From NCBI GenBank assembly GCA_036852015.1, contig JAANDG010000294.1, positions 1 to 64,000 on the forward strand: a stretch of DNA of 64,000 nucleotides, given 5' to 3'. The stretch's first letter is position 1. The number at the start of each line of letters is the position of its first letter. The position numbers and the translations under genes are program-made. This DNA comes from Pelodera strongyloides (taxonomy: Eukaryota > Nematoda > Chromadorea > Rhabditida > Rhabditidae). The notes below the pieces were generated by a model. That model saw nothing but the letters and a program-made list of their open reading frames with translations. It was not told where the DNA came from and ran no database searches. Shown one piece after another: positions 1 to 12,668 of this stretch.

Positions 1-1076
1 CTGAAGCTGCTCCAATGCCAATTCCCCGAGAAGACGCGGTTCTCGGAGTTGAACAAGGGAGCACCCCAAGTCTCAACATATTTCTAAGCTCAAACAAATA
101 CAAAGTTCACCTCAAACAATGCCAAAAACCTGAAGCTGCTCCAATGCCAATTCCCCGAGAAGACGCGGTTCTCGGACGTTGAACAAGGGAGCACCCAAGT
201 CTCAACATATTGCTAAGCTCAGACAAATACAAAGTTCACCCTTCACTCAGTGTTGCAAACAAATTTTCATAAAATCAAATAATGGTGCACAACTAACCAA
301 ATCTATGCAGCAGCAGATGGGATTCCTCATTGGCGACAAACGGGATGGGATCTTACGTCGAGAAGATGCATCGAAGCCTCATCGTCCAACGAAGTCAATG
401 AAAGCAAAGAATAGCAGAACAACAACGGCAAAGTACTCTCGCTCTCTGTCCTACTTCTAACTAAACCCAAAACATAATACTAAATCTCAGATGGATCTCG
501 ACGGTCAACGTTCACCCTCAAACAATGCCAACACCTGAAGCTGCTCCAATGCCAATCCCCCGAGAAGACGCGGTTCTCGGAGTTGAACAAGGGAGACCCC
601 AAGAGCTCAAACAAAACAAAGTTCACCCTCAAACAAGGCCAAAACCTGAAGCTGCTCCAATGAGAAGCATTGAAAAGGGAGCACCCCAAGTCTCAACATA
701 TTTCTAAGCTCAAACAAAACAAAGTTCACCCTCAAACAATGAAAACGAAGCTGCTCCAATGCCAATTCCCCGAGAGACGCGGTCTCGGAGGTGAACAAGG
801 GAGCACCCAAGTCTCAAATATTGCTAAGCTCAGACAAATACAAAGTTCACCCTTCACTCAGTGTTGCAAACAAATTTTCATAAAATCAAATAATGGTGCA
901 CACTAACCAAATCTATGCAGCAGCAGATGGGATTCCTCATTGGCGACAAACGGGATGGGATCTTACGTCGAGAAGATGCATCGAAGCCTCATCGTCCAAC
1001 GAAGTCAATGAAAGCAAAGAATAGCAGAACAACAACGGCAAATACTCTCGCTCTCTGTCCTCTTCTAAACTAAACC

Positions 1077-1131
<55 letters not shown>

Positions 1132-2121
1132 ATGCCAAACCTGAGCTGTCCAAGCCAATTCCCCGAGAAGACGCGGTTCTCGGAGTTGAACAAGGGGCAC
1201 CAAGTCTCAACATATTCTAGCTCAAACAAATACAAAGTCGCCAAAACCTGAGCTGCCCAATGTCAACCCCGTCCACAAGGTCAACAATTCCAAAAACACT
1301 GAAGCTGCTCCAATGCAATTCCCCGAAAGACACGGTTCACGGTTGAACAAGGGATACCCAAGTCTCAACATATTTCTAAGCTCAAAACAAATACAAGTTC
1401 ACCCTCAAACAATGCCAAAACCTGAAGCTGCTCCAAGCCAATTCCCCGAGAAGACGCGGTTCTCGGAGTTGAACAAGGGAGCACCCCAGTCTCAACATAT
1501 TTCTAAGCTCAACAAATACAAAGTTCACCCTTCACTCAGTGTTGCAAACAATTTTCATAAAATCAAATAAGGTGCACACTAACCAAATCTATGCAGCAGC
1601 AGATGGGATTCCTCATTGGCGACAAACGGGATGGGATCTTACGTCGATAAGATGCATCGAAGCCTCATCGTCCAACGAAGTCAATGAAAGCAAAGAATAG
1701 CAGAACAACAACGGCAAAGTACTCTCGCTCTCTGTCCACTTCTAACTAAACCCAAAACATAATAACTAAATCTCAGATCGATCTCGACGGTCAACGTTCA
1801 CCCACAAAAAACCTGAAATGCCAGAACCCGAAGCCTCCAAGGCCAATTCCCCGAGAAGACGCGGTTCTCGGGTTGAACAAGGGAGCACCCAAGTCTAACA
1901 TATTTCTAAGCTCAACAAATACAAAATTCCAACCTTCACTCAGGTTGCAAACAAATTTTCATAAAATCAAATAGGTGCACACTAACCAAATTATGCAGCA
2001 GCAGATGGGATTCCCATTGGCGACAAACGGGATGGGATCTTACGTCGAGAAGATGCATCGAAGCCTCATCGTCCAACGAAGTCAATGAAAGCAAAGAATA
2101 GCAGAACAACAACGGCAAAGC
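1..2121. repeat. Complex satellite-like tandem array
   Basis: Two repeat modules are interleaved. The short module (about 110-130 bp) begins CTGAAGCTGCTCCAATGCCA. It contains the hairpin pair CCGAGAA / TTCTCGG and ends near AAACAATGCCAAAA. Copies or partial copies start near 1, 131, 536, 648, 750, 1132, 1300, 1423 and 1820. The longer module (about 230-280 bp) runs from CCTTCACTCAGTGTTGCAAA to the CTCTCGCTCTCTGTCC region and recurs near 238, 850, 1528 and 1933. Copies differ mainly by single-base deletions, as expected of unpolished long-read sequence or a decaying satellite. Open frames here are incidental. The array probably continues to the left of the window. Confidence 0.9.
1078..1130. 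repeat. 53-nt poly(A) run inside the array
   Basis: An uninterrupted run of A follows TAAACCC, where the other copies read ACCCAAAACATAATAC. The array resumes directly afterwards with a damaged short module. It could be a homopolymer expansion, the scar of a retrotransposed poly(A) tail, or an assembly artefact. Confidence 0.9.
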
Positions 2122-2336
2122 TACTCTTGCTAATGAAAACCTCAAATAAGAGGTCCGTTTTGGAATGCTGATTAAAGAAAGAAGGAAAATATTCGAACAA
2201 AAAGTTGAAGGACACAGACGCATATCCTAGTAGGACACAGAATTATTTCAAAGAAGTCGGCTAAATTTATAAGTAAGCTAGAATTAGGGTAACAACGGCA
2301 AAAGACCATAATACTCACCACATTCCCTCCTCCCTT

Positions 2337-2748
2337 CTATTCTTTTCCCTCGGCCTTTCTCTGCTCCTGAAGTGCGGCTTCTTCTTCCGCTTGTTTCGCA
2401 TCAGCAAGTTGCTCAAGTTGATCTTCTACGTCGTCATCAATATATTGCAGCTAAAATTCTTTCATAAAATACAATCCATCACACTTTTATACTTCAACTG
2501 AGTGTTGGCACTTAGAGCGCATTGTCAACTTATCTGAACAAATAATAAGCTGTTGGTAAAAGAAACGCTCTCAAATTGTAAAATTATGTATGGCCCATTT
2601 ATGTATAGCGACAACACACTGTACAGCCAGAGAAGACTAGGAATCTTCTGGTATTTTAAAGAACACACCTCCTCTAAACCTTTCATTGCATGCTGACTCA
2701 TTTGATTGTGTGCGTGCCGTAATATCGTCCAGTACAATTGCTCATCGT
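2337..2748 (-). CDS. 3' end of an unrecognised acidic/helical protein (two exons)
   Basis: Exons in transcript order are 2748-2669 and 2450-2337. The first is bounded by an acceptor (TTCACAG) and a GTGTGT donor. The second starts after TTTTAG and ends in TAG at 2339-2337. Phases agree, giving 63 residues. They open with an aromatic/His-rich helix (DEQLYWTILRHAHNQMSQ) and end in a Glu/Ala/Gln-rich helix finishing QEQRKAEGKE. The first exon needs an upstream exon that supplies one base, and I could not find it between 2.8 and 7 kb, so the model is 5'-incomplete. The codon bias and charged helical tail look genuinely coding. I do not recognise the family. Confidence 0.55.
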
Positions 2749-2814
2749 CTGTGAATTCAAATCCAAACGACGAAAAGTTTGCAATCGGAATTTAACGCGT
2801 GGTTGTAACACGCA

Positions 2815-2985
2815 ACACCTAGAAGTACACCTAGAAGTACGGGGGACACCTAGAAGTATAGTGTAAAGTTGGAAAATAGAGAGAGAAACATAGCGAGGGA
2901 AAGCAGAGAGGGAAAATAGAGAGAGAAACAGAGAGAGAAGGAAGGTAGAGACAGAAATATTCCCTCTCTCTCTCTCTCTGTTAGA
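2815..2985. repeat. Short triplication and GA/CT low-complexity tract
   Basis: The 13-mer ACACCTAGAAGTA occurs three times (2815, 2827, 2846). It is followed by about 90 bp of almost pure purine (GAGAGAAA-type) that switches to a (CT)n tract at about 2963-2980. The GA and CT parts could pair as a hairpin or H-DNA. No coding signal is seen. Confidence 0.7.
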
Positions 2986-2989
2986 GAAA

Positions 2990-5900
2990 ATGAGCCGTGC
3001 GACGTCGCGCGCGGCGGAACAGCGTCGCGTCGCGGCTATGCGCCCCTCTTCTAAGATTACACCGTTTTGTCTAACTGGAGACAACCCCTTGATCAGAAGA
3101 CTCAACGAGTCATCTAGCGTCCTCGAGCAAGCCGAGTAATCAGCTATTGTCAACCACGGTGAACCAACACACGTGATATGTTCGAATAACATGGCATAAA
3201 CTGCAGCGCACAAGTACACCGCATACTATGCGTAGAATTCCATACAAAATTGAGACTATATTTGGCGAGCCCGGAGTGAATGGCGTATTGGACGAGTGAG
3301 TAGTAAAAAAAAAATCAATGACTTACTAATTAAAGGAAAAACACGTGTCTAAATAGATGTTAAGTAGTGATAGTGGCACTGTGAGTACGGCTAGGAGTAG
3401 GGGGCATGGCTGACCCCGGTATGCTGATTTTCTTGCCCGAGGCTAGATTTGTCTTATATGTATGTGTGTGATTTGAATCTAAAATTAGCATTTGGGGGAA
3501 TTGCAGCAAAAGGAAAAAGTATATTACTGGAAGAGAACGCAGAACAATATATTGGCTACGAAGTAGTATCTGCAATGGCCCCTATATTTCTTAGAAATAT
3601 CTATTCAAATAAAAAGAGAGAGGAGTGGAGAAAGAAAGTAAAGTGACAATTTGTCGACAGAAGCATATGGTTTACATTATAGTGAGTAATTCAACAAACC
3701 TAATATGTAAGTGGTTCTTGTCTAGCTAATTTTTGAAGAACATTTTGTATAATTACACCATTCTAACTTTGAACATTGGGCTAAACAGAGATGGTGTGCT
3801 GTGCAAACAGGACCAAGTTTATTGTAGCCATACAGTAAGCTATGTATACGTTACTAGAATGGAGCCCTAATTACTGATATAAAAGGGCAGGGCTTAATCT
3901 TTCTATGTCTGGATAATAATATTTTATCTATAGTTCGATATAATTCTCTTAATTCTACACATTCTACATCATAATGCATATTATTCAAATATTGGGCGCC
4001 AAAGAGTCGGCGTCGGTTTTTTTGTGACAGTTCAGCAACGGAAGTCTGTATTTTCGTATTAGTCCATTCGGTGTAGGGTTTTCCTCTGTGTCTCTTACGG
4101 ACTATGGGACCCTGTGCTCTACTCAAGTGTACGTAGATCTAAATCCTGGCTTTTCGGTTTTGTGCGTTTCTGAGATTTCGGAGTTGTGGTGTATGCATAT
4201 GCACACTACCCGTACTTACACACAGGTGGGTATAAAACCGCAGGGCCGCAGTCCATCGGCCTGCGTCACGGTTGAAGTCAAATTTTTACATGTAACCTCA
4301 ACGCGCTTAAATTAATAAGTATTAATTTTGCAATGCTTTGCATCATGCGATTCTTTTCTCGAGACAGGTCTAAATTAACCTAAATTTGTGTACTTTGACA
4401 TCTTAATACACACTTTTTAGTTCGCGGCTCACCGATGACTCGGAGGACTCAGTTGACACATAGATGACACAGAATACAGCTGTGGGAGAAAAATTGAGTG
4501 TGGCTACGGCTGATTGAGTGTGGCTTCTTGTGAGCTTGATGAAGAATACTACGGCCGAACAAATGGGTTTCAACTGATTAAACAGGGTTACTGCGCTACG
4601 AGAGGGAATTGTTTCTTTAGTTGTCAAAAGGAAACACTATTTTGGACTATGATTATTTTACCTTGGAAAAATACAATATTTGTAAATTGAAGCTGGCGTG
4701 GAAATGGCGCAGCTTGCGACTCCGCAAATTCTTTTTTTTTAGAATGCAAAATCCGACTTCGGAAGAGGTAACAAAAAAGTGCGGTGATCTAGCCCTGCCT
4801 TTGTCAACTCATTGTCAGTAAGCTCACGATTAGCTTGTGAAAGATAAGTGCCCTAAGTCCCAGTATTTATTACAAATGCCAACATATCACATATCTGGTC
4901 CTAAGGATATTGTTCATTTAAGGCATTCATGTAGTATTATGTTATGTTTTGACTTCGTTAGTTGGTCTTTTGTATGTTTGTATGGTTATGTGTTTCTCTG
5001 CTTATAAGGAATTACCATTCAGTATCCTTTTGGTCCCTCGTCAGTATTCCAGTATACATGCGTTGTGAAGCGCCGTGTCTTAGGGTTCCTGTTGGTTGAC
5101 ATTTAACATTAGTTGTCCGTTATTACTCTGCATGCTCTTTTTTGTTTATTTATTTATTGTCTTCCAATAAACCATATTATAAGGGATTAGGCGCAGTAAA
5201 TCCTGAACACCGTGAAGCGAAAAGCAAATTCTCATTTTTTGGCAAACGTGAAGATATATTTGGGTGTAACCAAACGAAGCGGCTTATTATTTTCACAGTC
5301 ACAATATATTAAGAATTTAATTTTGTTTTTCATTAAATATAAGAAGATATGAAGAAAAATAAAAAACGCGATACCCAATACCATGTTACAGAAATACGAA
5401 CTTTTTGATCTGAATATGCGGTTGTCTAGCTGTGATCTTCATTTCCTAATAACTCATCCTGCATAATAGGAATGGGGGTTTTCACAGTCATGTCTGAGTA
5501 ATCCCGCAGTTTTCTCTCAGGAAATTTGGGTAAATTTTTCTTGCGAGAGCTTCTAATGGTAAGCCAACGCCACTTTTCATGGAACCAAAACATTTGTGGC
5601 CCATTTGAAGACCTGTAGTGAACAAGTTTTCTAGAAACCCGTCATTACCTGGTCACCATTTGGTCAGTGAGTGACCGATCACCGAATCGTTTTTCAGTGA
5701 AAACCATTTGGCGGCGGGCTTCTTTGGTCTGGGCAATTAATTCAGTTTTCCTGGGTATTAAGCATTATATTAATACCGTGTATTAATCGCTATACGTGAG
5801 TTAGAATAATGGGGTCTCGATGTGTGGCAAAATTGCTTCCAAGTATGGCTTTAATTGCCGTAGATTGGCACTACACGAGAACAACTATAGACCGCGCGCC

Positions 5901-7187
5901 ATGGTCCCGCGGCAGGTAGCCACAGGACTATTTTTTTCGAGCGTGCATAAACTGTGCATTTTCGCCTCGTCCAGTATTATCAATAGTGCATTTTCTAACT
6001 TTCAAAGGTGTATGCACAATTTCAAAGCTGTGTACACTGGGTTAGGGCTAAGAGAGTAGCCTTTTCACATGTTGAGGTAGGATTGCCCGAGATAGGCTAT
6101 CAAAACTGTTTATCGCTGTTTTACAATGCTTGGCACATTTCACTGTACACTTGTTTCCTGAACAAGGCAAGAACGTAAAAATTTTCAATACATTATTTGA
6201 GCAATGGCGAGATACCTTGTGAACGTCGGTTGCTGTGAGAATCAGACACGATACAAACAGAGGAACAAAATGAACTGACAGACACTGACTTACTTTGCGA
6301 GTTTTTTTGAGCAACGCGATATCAACGGGACAAATGAGGTAGTAAAAAAAATCATTACCCTGTAATTGTAAGTCTTAATGCTAGAAGTTGCCAGTTGTTA
6401 TGTTGTTATCTTACAGTGGGAGGGGAGAATACCACTTGGTCAGATTTTTTTATATTTTTTTGGTGCATCGGAACATTTTTTTTTACGTTTTTTTTTTCAA
6501 AAGCACGTAACATTTTAAAGCAATTTTTTCAGCGGGTTTCTCAGATTTTATAAAAATTAGTGTAGATTCCTCATATAGTTTTCTTTTCGAGTAAGAGCGA
6601 TTATAAACCACAGACAGCTGCGGTCCCGCGAGGATTCGACTTTTCTACCGTAGTTTTCTTTGGCACTACACGTGTGCGAATCGCAACAGTCGAGTATAAA
6701 ATTAATGAAGGAAGCATGGAACAATATACATTCAAATAGATAAGAATTTTCATCACAAATAAATATATGACGTTTCTGTCCGTAGTTATAAACTCCGTGT
6801 TTTCCCCCTTAATAAGCAAAAGTTTGTTGTCTGCGATTTGCGTAGTAAGAATATATAGTGATCTCTTCGAATATCTTTTCATAACTGTTGAAGTTTTCAC
6901 GAAAAAACACCATGGTATAAAAAATTAACTCCTTGCTTTTCGATACAGTCTCAATGCAACGATTTAATTTTCGAATACAAGTATAATAAATTATGTAGAA
7001 GTATAATAAATTACATGTCCTTCAGTTTTGCTATTATCATCTTGTTGTTAGAATAGAAAATTACACGCACGTGGAATTGAACCTACTCCTATGGTTGGCA
7101 ATACGCTGCACTGATTATTGCACTATGGTGCTCAAAAATATACTCGAGTATCTTGCGTTTACCGAACTGTTACATATATTTTACAAT
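2990..7187. other. Intergenic; no supported gene
   Basis: A GC-rich patch at 2990-3160 carries an isolated 49-codon plus-strand ORF (see findings). Other open frames here, including one on the minus strand at 3854-4126, have no family motif and no convincing splice context. The rest is AT-rich with homopolymer runs. Confidence 0.6.
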
Positions 7188-7202
7188 GTTTCATTTGCAG
7201 GT
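7188..7202 (+). promoter_or_regulatory. Acceptor-like site 2 nt before the nucleobindin start
   Basis: TTTCATTTGCAG ends at 7200. Only GT separates it from the ATG at 7203, too little for a normal 5' UTR unless a leader is added by trans-splicing or a 5'-UTR intron. It is one of five such sites in the window. Confidence 0.6.
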
Positions 7203-10200
7203 ATGCAGGCCTGGGGGTTGTTCCTCTGTCTTCTTCCTCTATGTGTCTGTCCTCCTCCTAGAAGGGACCATGTCCCACCTGCACAACAACCAGTCGATCC
7301 AAATCAACAACAAGGTAAGTCTCATTATCTTTTTGGTTTTGAGTAGTTATGTTTGGTTCGGTTACGAAACATCTTTGTTGTTCTTTTATATAGACAAATT
7401 TGGCATCACAATTTCTCCCCTTGAAACATTGAAATTACTTATTAAGGGCGCGTTCGGGATTGATTTTCCGAAAGGAAACACGGCCAAATCCTCGTTCGGG
7501 ATGGACATTTTGGAAAAGTTCCAATGCTTGGAGAAAACAAAAAAATACAGTATGAATTAGCACGGAAAATTTGAAAAATATGCGCGAGAAACGTTTTTCG
7601 CAAGCTAATTCATACTGTATTTTTTGTTTTCTCCAAGCATTGGAACGTTTCCAAAAAGTCCATCCCGAACGATGAATTTGTATGGTTTCCTTTCGGAAAA
7701 TCAATCCCGAACGCGCCCTAACCTTTTGGTTGTGTGTAAATTTGAAGTTTTTAGGTCAACATGGACAACAACAGCAGCAAAACCAGGAGCATGATCCGAA
7801 CCAACGACCCGTATGTTATTCCTTTTTTAATTCCTTTTTTGCGGGTGCTTCTTTCCAGTCGCCACTGCCTAGTAGCGGAATAGCGGAATTCTGAAAATAT
7901 GGAACGAATGAATCATCTTAACGAAATTCGAAGGGAGCACCTTGGTTATTTCACGGTACTGGACGTAATTTTTGTTGTGATTTATGCGTGAAAAGACATG
8001 GTAATGAAAATAGCACTTTTAGTTGTATGAATTCACTTACAACAAATACCTGGAAGAAGTCGTGAAGATCCTTGAAAATGACCCCAAGTTTGCTGAACGA
8101 CTGAAGGGAATGAAGGAAGAAGACATCAAGGTAGGTAGCCATATGAGACCTGTTTATTTCCTTAATTATCGATCTTTCGAATATTGGCTGTGTTGAAAAA
8201 AGGGTATTGTTTGTGAAAATAATGCAGTTTTATAGATTTATCAGTATTGTTGCTATTGTAGGCCGGAAACATCGCCGATCATATCGATGATCTAGATGAC
8301 CATGTGTTTGAGAGGCTTACAAAGGTTAAACTACAGGAAATTGAGAGACTCAGGTATGTGATGTGATAGCTCGTTTTACTTTTTTGTTACCTCTGTATTT
8401 CTATTGATTCTATTCATCAATTCTTCTTCACGATTCCTTGTCTGGAAACATGTCTGATTGTTCCTTTCGTAATTGCTAGTTGCAGTTGACTTTGAGTGCT
8501 AAACATGTTTTGTGTAGGTGACTTGATCCTTATCATGTTTACCTCGATTCTAGGGAAGTTATTGCAAAACAAATCGAGGCTGAGGGTGGTGCACACAATG
8601 TGAAGCTACCCGAACATTTGGACGTTAACAATTGGGAGAAGTTTGGCAGAGAGGATCTAAGGAAACTTATCCAGAAGGTATGATATTAGCAATGAGCTTG
8701 TCGTTGCGGTTGGTTGCTGCGGAACTTTCCTCCTTCCTTGCTCTTTTACAATTGTTTAAATTTTAATCAAATAAACCTAGTTTTCCAGACCGTTGCCGAC
8801 ATGAACGATATGGACGAAAAACGGAAGGAGGAATTTAAAGAGTATGAACTGAAGAGGAAGGCTGAAGAAGATCATCGACTGGCACAAATGCACGAGGAGG
8901 AGAGGAAGAAAGCCGCGGCTGAAGCTGAGGCTGCCCGCCAGAGACACAACGACCATGAGAAGCTCAAGCACCCGGGAAGTCGGGACCAACTGGAGGAGGT
9001 CTGGGAGGATTCCGATCATGTAAGTGAAACCGTATGTCTTTTGAGTGTTCCTCAGTTAAACCGATCGTTAGCTTATAGTTTAAGATTAGATTATTGTTCG
9101 CACTAGAAAAGAAATCTTTAGCTACGTCGTTGGTGTGCTTCCATAGTCAGCATGCATAATTTGCGGGTGGAATTTTATAAACGCTCCAAGAGCGGCTTTT
9201 GAACAGAACTATAGTATTGCACCTATTGTTTTTTTGCTTAATTGCTGCGTCAATAGGATTGTTTTAGTTAGATAAGGAGAGCTTTGATCCTCGAACGTTC
9301 TTCGCTCTCCACGACCTCAATGGAGATGGATTCTGGAATTCCGAGGAATTGGAGGCTCTTTTTCAAATCGAACTTGAAAAGGTCTACAATGATACAAATC
9401 CAGATGACGACCCCAAGGAAAGGTGAGTATTTTTCACCCCATATCATTTTCCTACTCATGTAAAACAGTATTTTAAAATTGTATTTAGCCTTTTTGGATG
9501 CTTGTATAACATTCCGTACTGTGTTCTTTTGCCCTAGTATTTTGGCGTATAACGTTGAACCTGTTCAGAATGGAGGAAATGTACCGTATGAGAGAGCACG
9601 TCGTGAAACAAATGGACAAAAACAACGACCGCCTGATCAGTTTGGATGAATTCCTACAGGTTTTAGCTTATTTATTTAAATTATTTATCATTTATATCTT
9701 TGTTGAATCCAGACGCGTACGCGAAGACCACATGAACACTGTTTGGTTTTCGGCTTTATTTTGTGTCTGCGTGCAATTCAAAAATGATTTACTCTATTAA
9801 AGGACACCGAAGCGCAGAATCCTGGTAAAGACGAAGGGTGGGAGGACCTCGGACAACAGGAACTCTATACCGACGAAGAACTACAGAAGTTTGAGAAGGA
9901 ATATGCCAACCAACAAGGTATGCCTTATATTCCCTTTTGTTATTGATTATTTGTGGGTTGCGTCCAGAAATATTTTGCTTTTGAAAGGATCTTTTGAAAG
10001 GAGCTTTTGAAAGGATCTCTGTCGCTCTCTGTTGGACAGATTTTTATTCTTTAGTGTCACATAATACCAATTAGTGCACAGTAGTGGTTAGTGTAGTGAG
10101 TAGTTGTGTTGCGTACAGGATGGGGTCCGGATGCTTACCACACAACGGCCGCCCCGGTTACAGCCTCTCAGCCACGGGCAGATGCTGGAGGAGCAGAGCG

Positions 10201-10698
10201 AGCAGTACACATCGAACCAGTCCAAGTAAACCACGGAGTAGACAACACAGTACAACAACAAGTGCCGCCTGCACAACATCAACAGGTTGGTCTTACTGAC
10301 CCCCCCCCCCCTTTTAGTTTTTTGCCTGTTTTAATTCCAGATATGCTTGTATACGTGGATCAAAGTTCAGACTCAATTTTCATTGAGAGCGTTTGAAATA
10401 TGACTACAAAAACTAAAATCATGTTTTCAGCCGGCACAAGCAGTACAGCCGCAAGCGGCGCAGAACCAGGTAATTTTCCTTTCCTTTAATTTTTGTTCCT
10501 CTCATATCGAATTCTTATTGCCCGGCACATATCGTAACTTATTGCTTATCAAGGGAATTCTGAGAATGGTAAGCAAATACTTTCTGGGGATAAAGAAGCG
10601 CGAAACCGTGTAACTAAATGCTAATCATTGGTTTTTAGCCTCCAGTGCAACATCAACCGATTCATGAAGCTGCCAAGGATCCATCGTATGGAATCTAA
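7203..10698 (+). CDS. nucb-1: Nucleobindin (CALNUC/nesfatin family), complete, 12 exons
   Basis: Exons are 7203-7314, 7755-7810, 8023-8130, 8262-8353, 8554-8677, 8789-9019, 9268-9422, 9569-9659, 9803-9917, 10119-10285, 10431-10469 and 10639-10698 (TAA). All junctions are GT-AG and phases agree, giving 449 aa. The start carries a signal peptide (MQAWGLFLCLLPLCVC). A Gln/Pro-rich linker follows, then the conserved N-terminal block (YNKYLEEVVKILENDPKF) and a long charged helix at about 165-235. Two EF-hands follow: loop 1 at about 257-268 (DLNGDGFWNSEE) and loop 2 at about 309-320 (DKNNDRLISLDE), both with acidic first and twelfth ligands. The tail is Gln/Pro/Ala-rich. Family knowledge: a calcium-binding protein of the Golgi and secretory route that also binds G-alpha subunits. 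Intron 1 holds a foldback element. The gene is convergent with the nuclear receptor downstream. Confidence 0.94.
7446..7718. mobile_element. Tourist/PIF-Harbinger-like foldback MITE in nucleobindin intron 1
   Basis: The element is 273 bp and its two halves are inverted copies. Its ends read GGGCGCGTTCGGGATTGATT and the matching reverse complement, and internal blocks such as TTCCAATGCTTGGA also pair across the centre. It is flanked on both sides by TAA (7443-7445 and 7719-7721), a 3-bp TWA target duplication of the PIF/Harbinger type. The GGGCGCGTTCGG terminus resembles Tourist-like ends. There is no transposase, so it is non-autonomous. Arms differ by small indels, so it is not brand new. 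Confidence 0.8.
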
Positions 10699-12668
10699 GA
10701 TGCAATAAGACGGGTAGAATTCTTGTCGGTGACTCATCACATCGATTCTTTTTCAAAGGTTTCCTTGCCGCCGAACTGTGAAGTATCATCGGTTTTTTTC
10801 ACATTGTTCTAGCCTTCTTTAGCTTGTTTCATCAGTTAATTTCCCATTTTGGAGCCCTTTTTTTTGTTCTTTTTGTTCTTTTCTTCTAGTAGTCTTCCGT
10901 AGCAAGCGACCACATTTCCAACGACTGCATTTATTCTTAAATGTATTTATGTCAGGTACCGCGGTGCTGTGATAGGGAGAGTGTAAGTATTGTTCCCGCA
11001 ACTAGAAGCTCTTATTCTTATTTTTGTTTGTTTCAAAGATATCTGTGAACTTTACGACTAGTCCACCCACATATTGAAAACTGGGACGCATGTTTTTATC
11101 CATTCAACCGATTAGCTGTACTGAACGTCATTGTGCTAAAGGCTGACTGAAGTTTAATAGACATATTATAAAACTCATGGAAAACTCACGAAAACTGTAT
11201 GAACAGAATGACATTGTTTCACGTTTTTCAGTTCCGGATTGTACAAAATGCAATATCCCCCTGTTCGATAGCAATCATAACACTGATCTGTTACTAACCC
11301 TTTTCTGAGCCATAATCATAGACTGTTTGCATATTCTGTATATTGGGTGCAACGCTAATTTATTTCACTATTTAATGTATAAAATTTCTATCATGTGCGG
11401 CTGTTTATTTATCCTATGTAGTTTTTGGATTGTGATAGCCTGTGACTCGATGCTGGTTGTGAATACAATTACAGTTTAAACTTTTATAAAATTATAGCCA
11501 ATAGTACAGAATCGGAATGTTATTATACAATAGCACAGAAGAATAAGTCTGGTTGTGGGAGAACATCAATGAGGAAGAAAGACAGCAAGCAATAATAATG
11601 AAAGACACAATATTAAAGGGTCGGGAGAGAACTTTTGGGTTGATGCGTAGTGTTTTGGAAGCATGACGTAAAAGAATAAATTACACTTTCAAGGGGAGCA
11701 CGAAAATATTGTGATGGAAGCAACAAGCACAAACCGTGGGAAGGGTCGGGTCGAAACATCGACAGGCAACGAATGAATATATGGGGTTGTGAGATATGCT
11801 CATGGCAAGTGACTTTGAAATTAATCAACAGGAACTGCGAAGGCTTTGGATTCACAAAGAAAACAAACAAGTAAAAATGGTACAGGCTAGATGTCGCCCT
11901 CTAAATAGAGCGTGCGCTAAGTACAAGAAAAGTAAAGCAGATAAGAGAGCCGTTTGAAGAACACGAGGTCCTATTCTTATTTTTGCTCCAAAAATAGGGC
12001 AAACTTCTGATAAGCGTGCCTTTATTTTCCGAAAATCGGTTATAAGGCATATTAAAAAGGACATATCAATTCGAGACAAGACCGTAGGAAACTATCTACC
12101 TTTTCATAATCCATGCAACAAGCCGGAAATGTACATACACACTAAGCTTAAATGTGGAATACGTAGACAATGCATCCAGCATAAATGAATACAATGGGAC
12201 AAGATTACTGAGCGAAATGACGCGTGCAGAAAAAAACTTAACAGCCACAATAAGCTAAGACTTAGCATGATCAAACAATGTAGTTATCCTTCAATACATA
12301 CAAAAAATTAATTAACGAGATGTTTATGAAGTGACGTCATGGTTCGATGTGGATAATACATTAAGAAGGACCGGAGATTAGCTTGAGCATAGGGAAAAAC
12401 ACCTGGATACTGTGTAGTTATCTGTTATTTTGATCTTTATACGTAGGGGAATCTACAGAGGTATAAATAATAAAGTTGGATACAGTATATGCATCTCTTT
12501 AATATATTGCATACAATCTAAAGGACGCCTTCACAAAAGCAAATGGGGTTAGCAGATGATTAGCTCAAGTGACCGATGCATATACTGCATAGAAAGGAAC
12601 ATATAGAAGCAAAAAAAAATACGGAAATACTGATCTTCAAAAGAACACATTTGGAGAGCTTGCAGGGT
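10699..12668. other. Convergent 3'-flank between nucleobindin and the nuclear receptor
   Basis: AT-rich spacer that should contain both 3' UTRs and polyadenylation sites. AATAAG at about 10705 is the nearest signal-like hexamer to the nucleobindin stop. No gene, RNA gene or long repeat is evident. Confidence 0.5.

Noticed and set aside
2698..3219. 173-codon minus-strand frame
   Set aside because: Much of it crosses the GA/CT tract, it is out of frame with the real exon at 2669-2748, and it has no motif.
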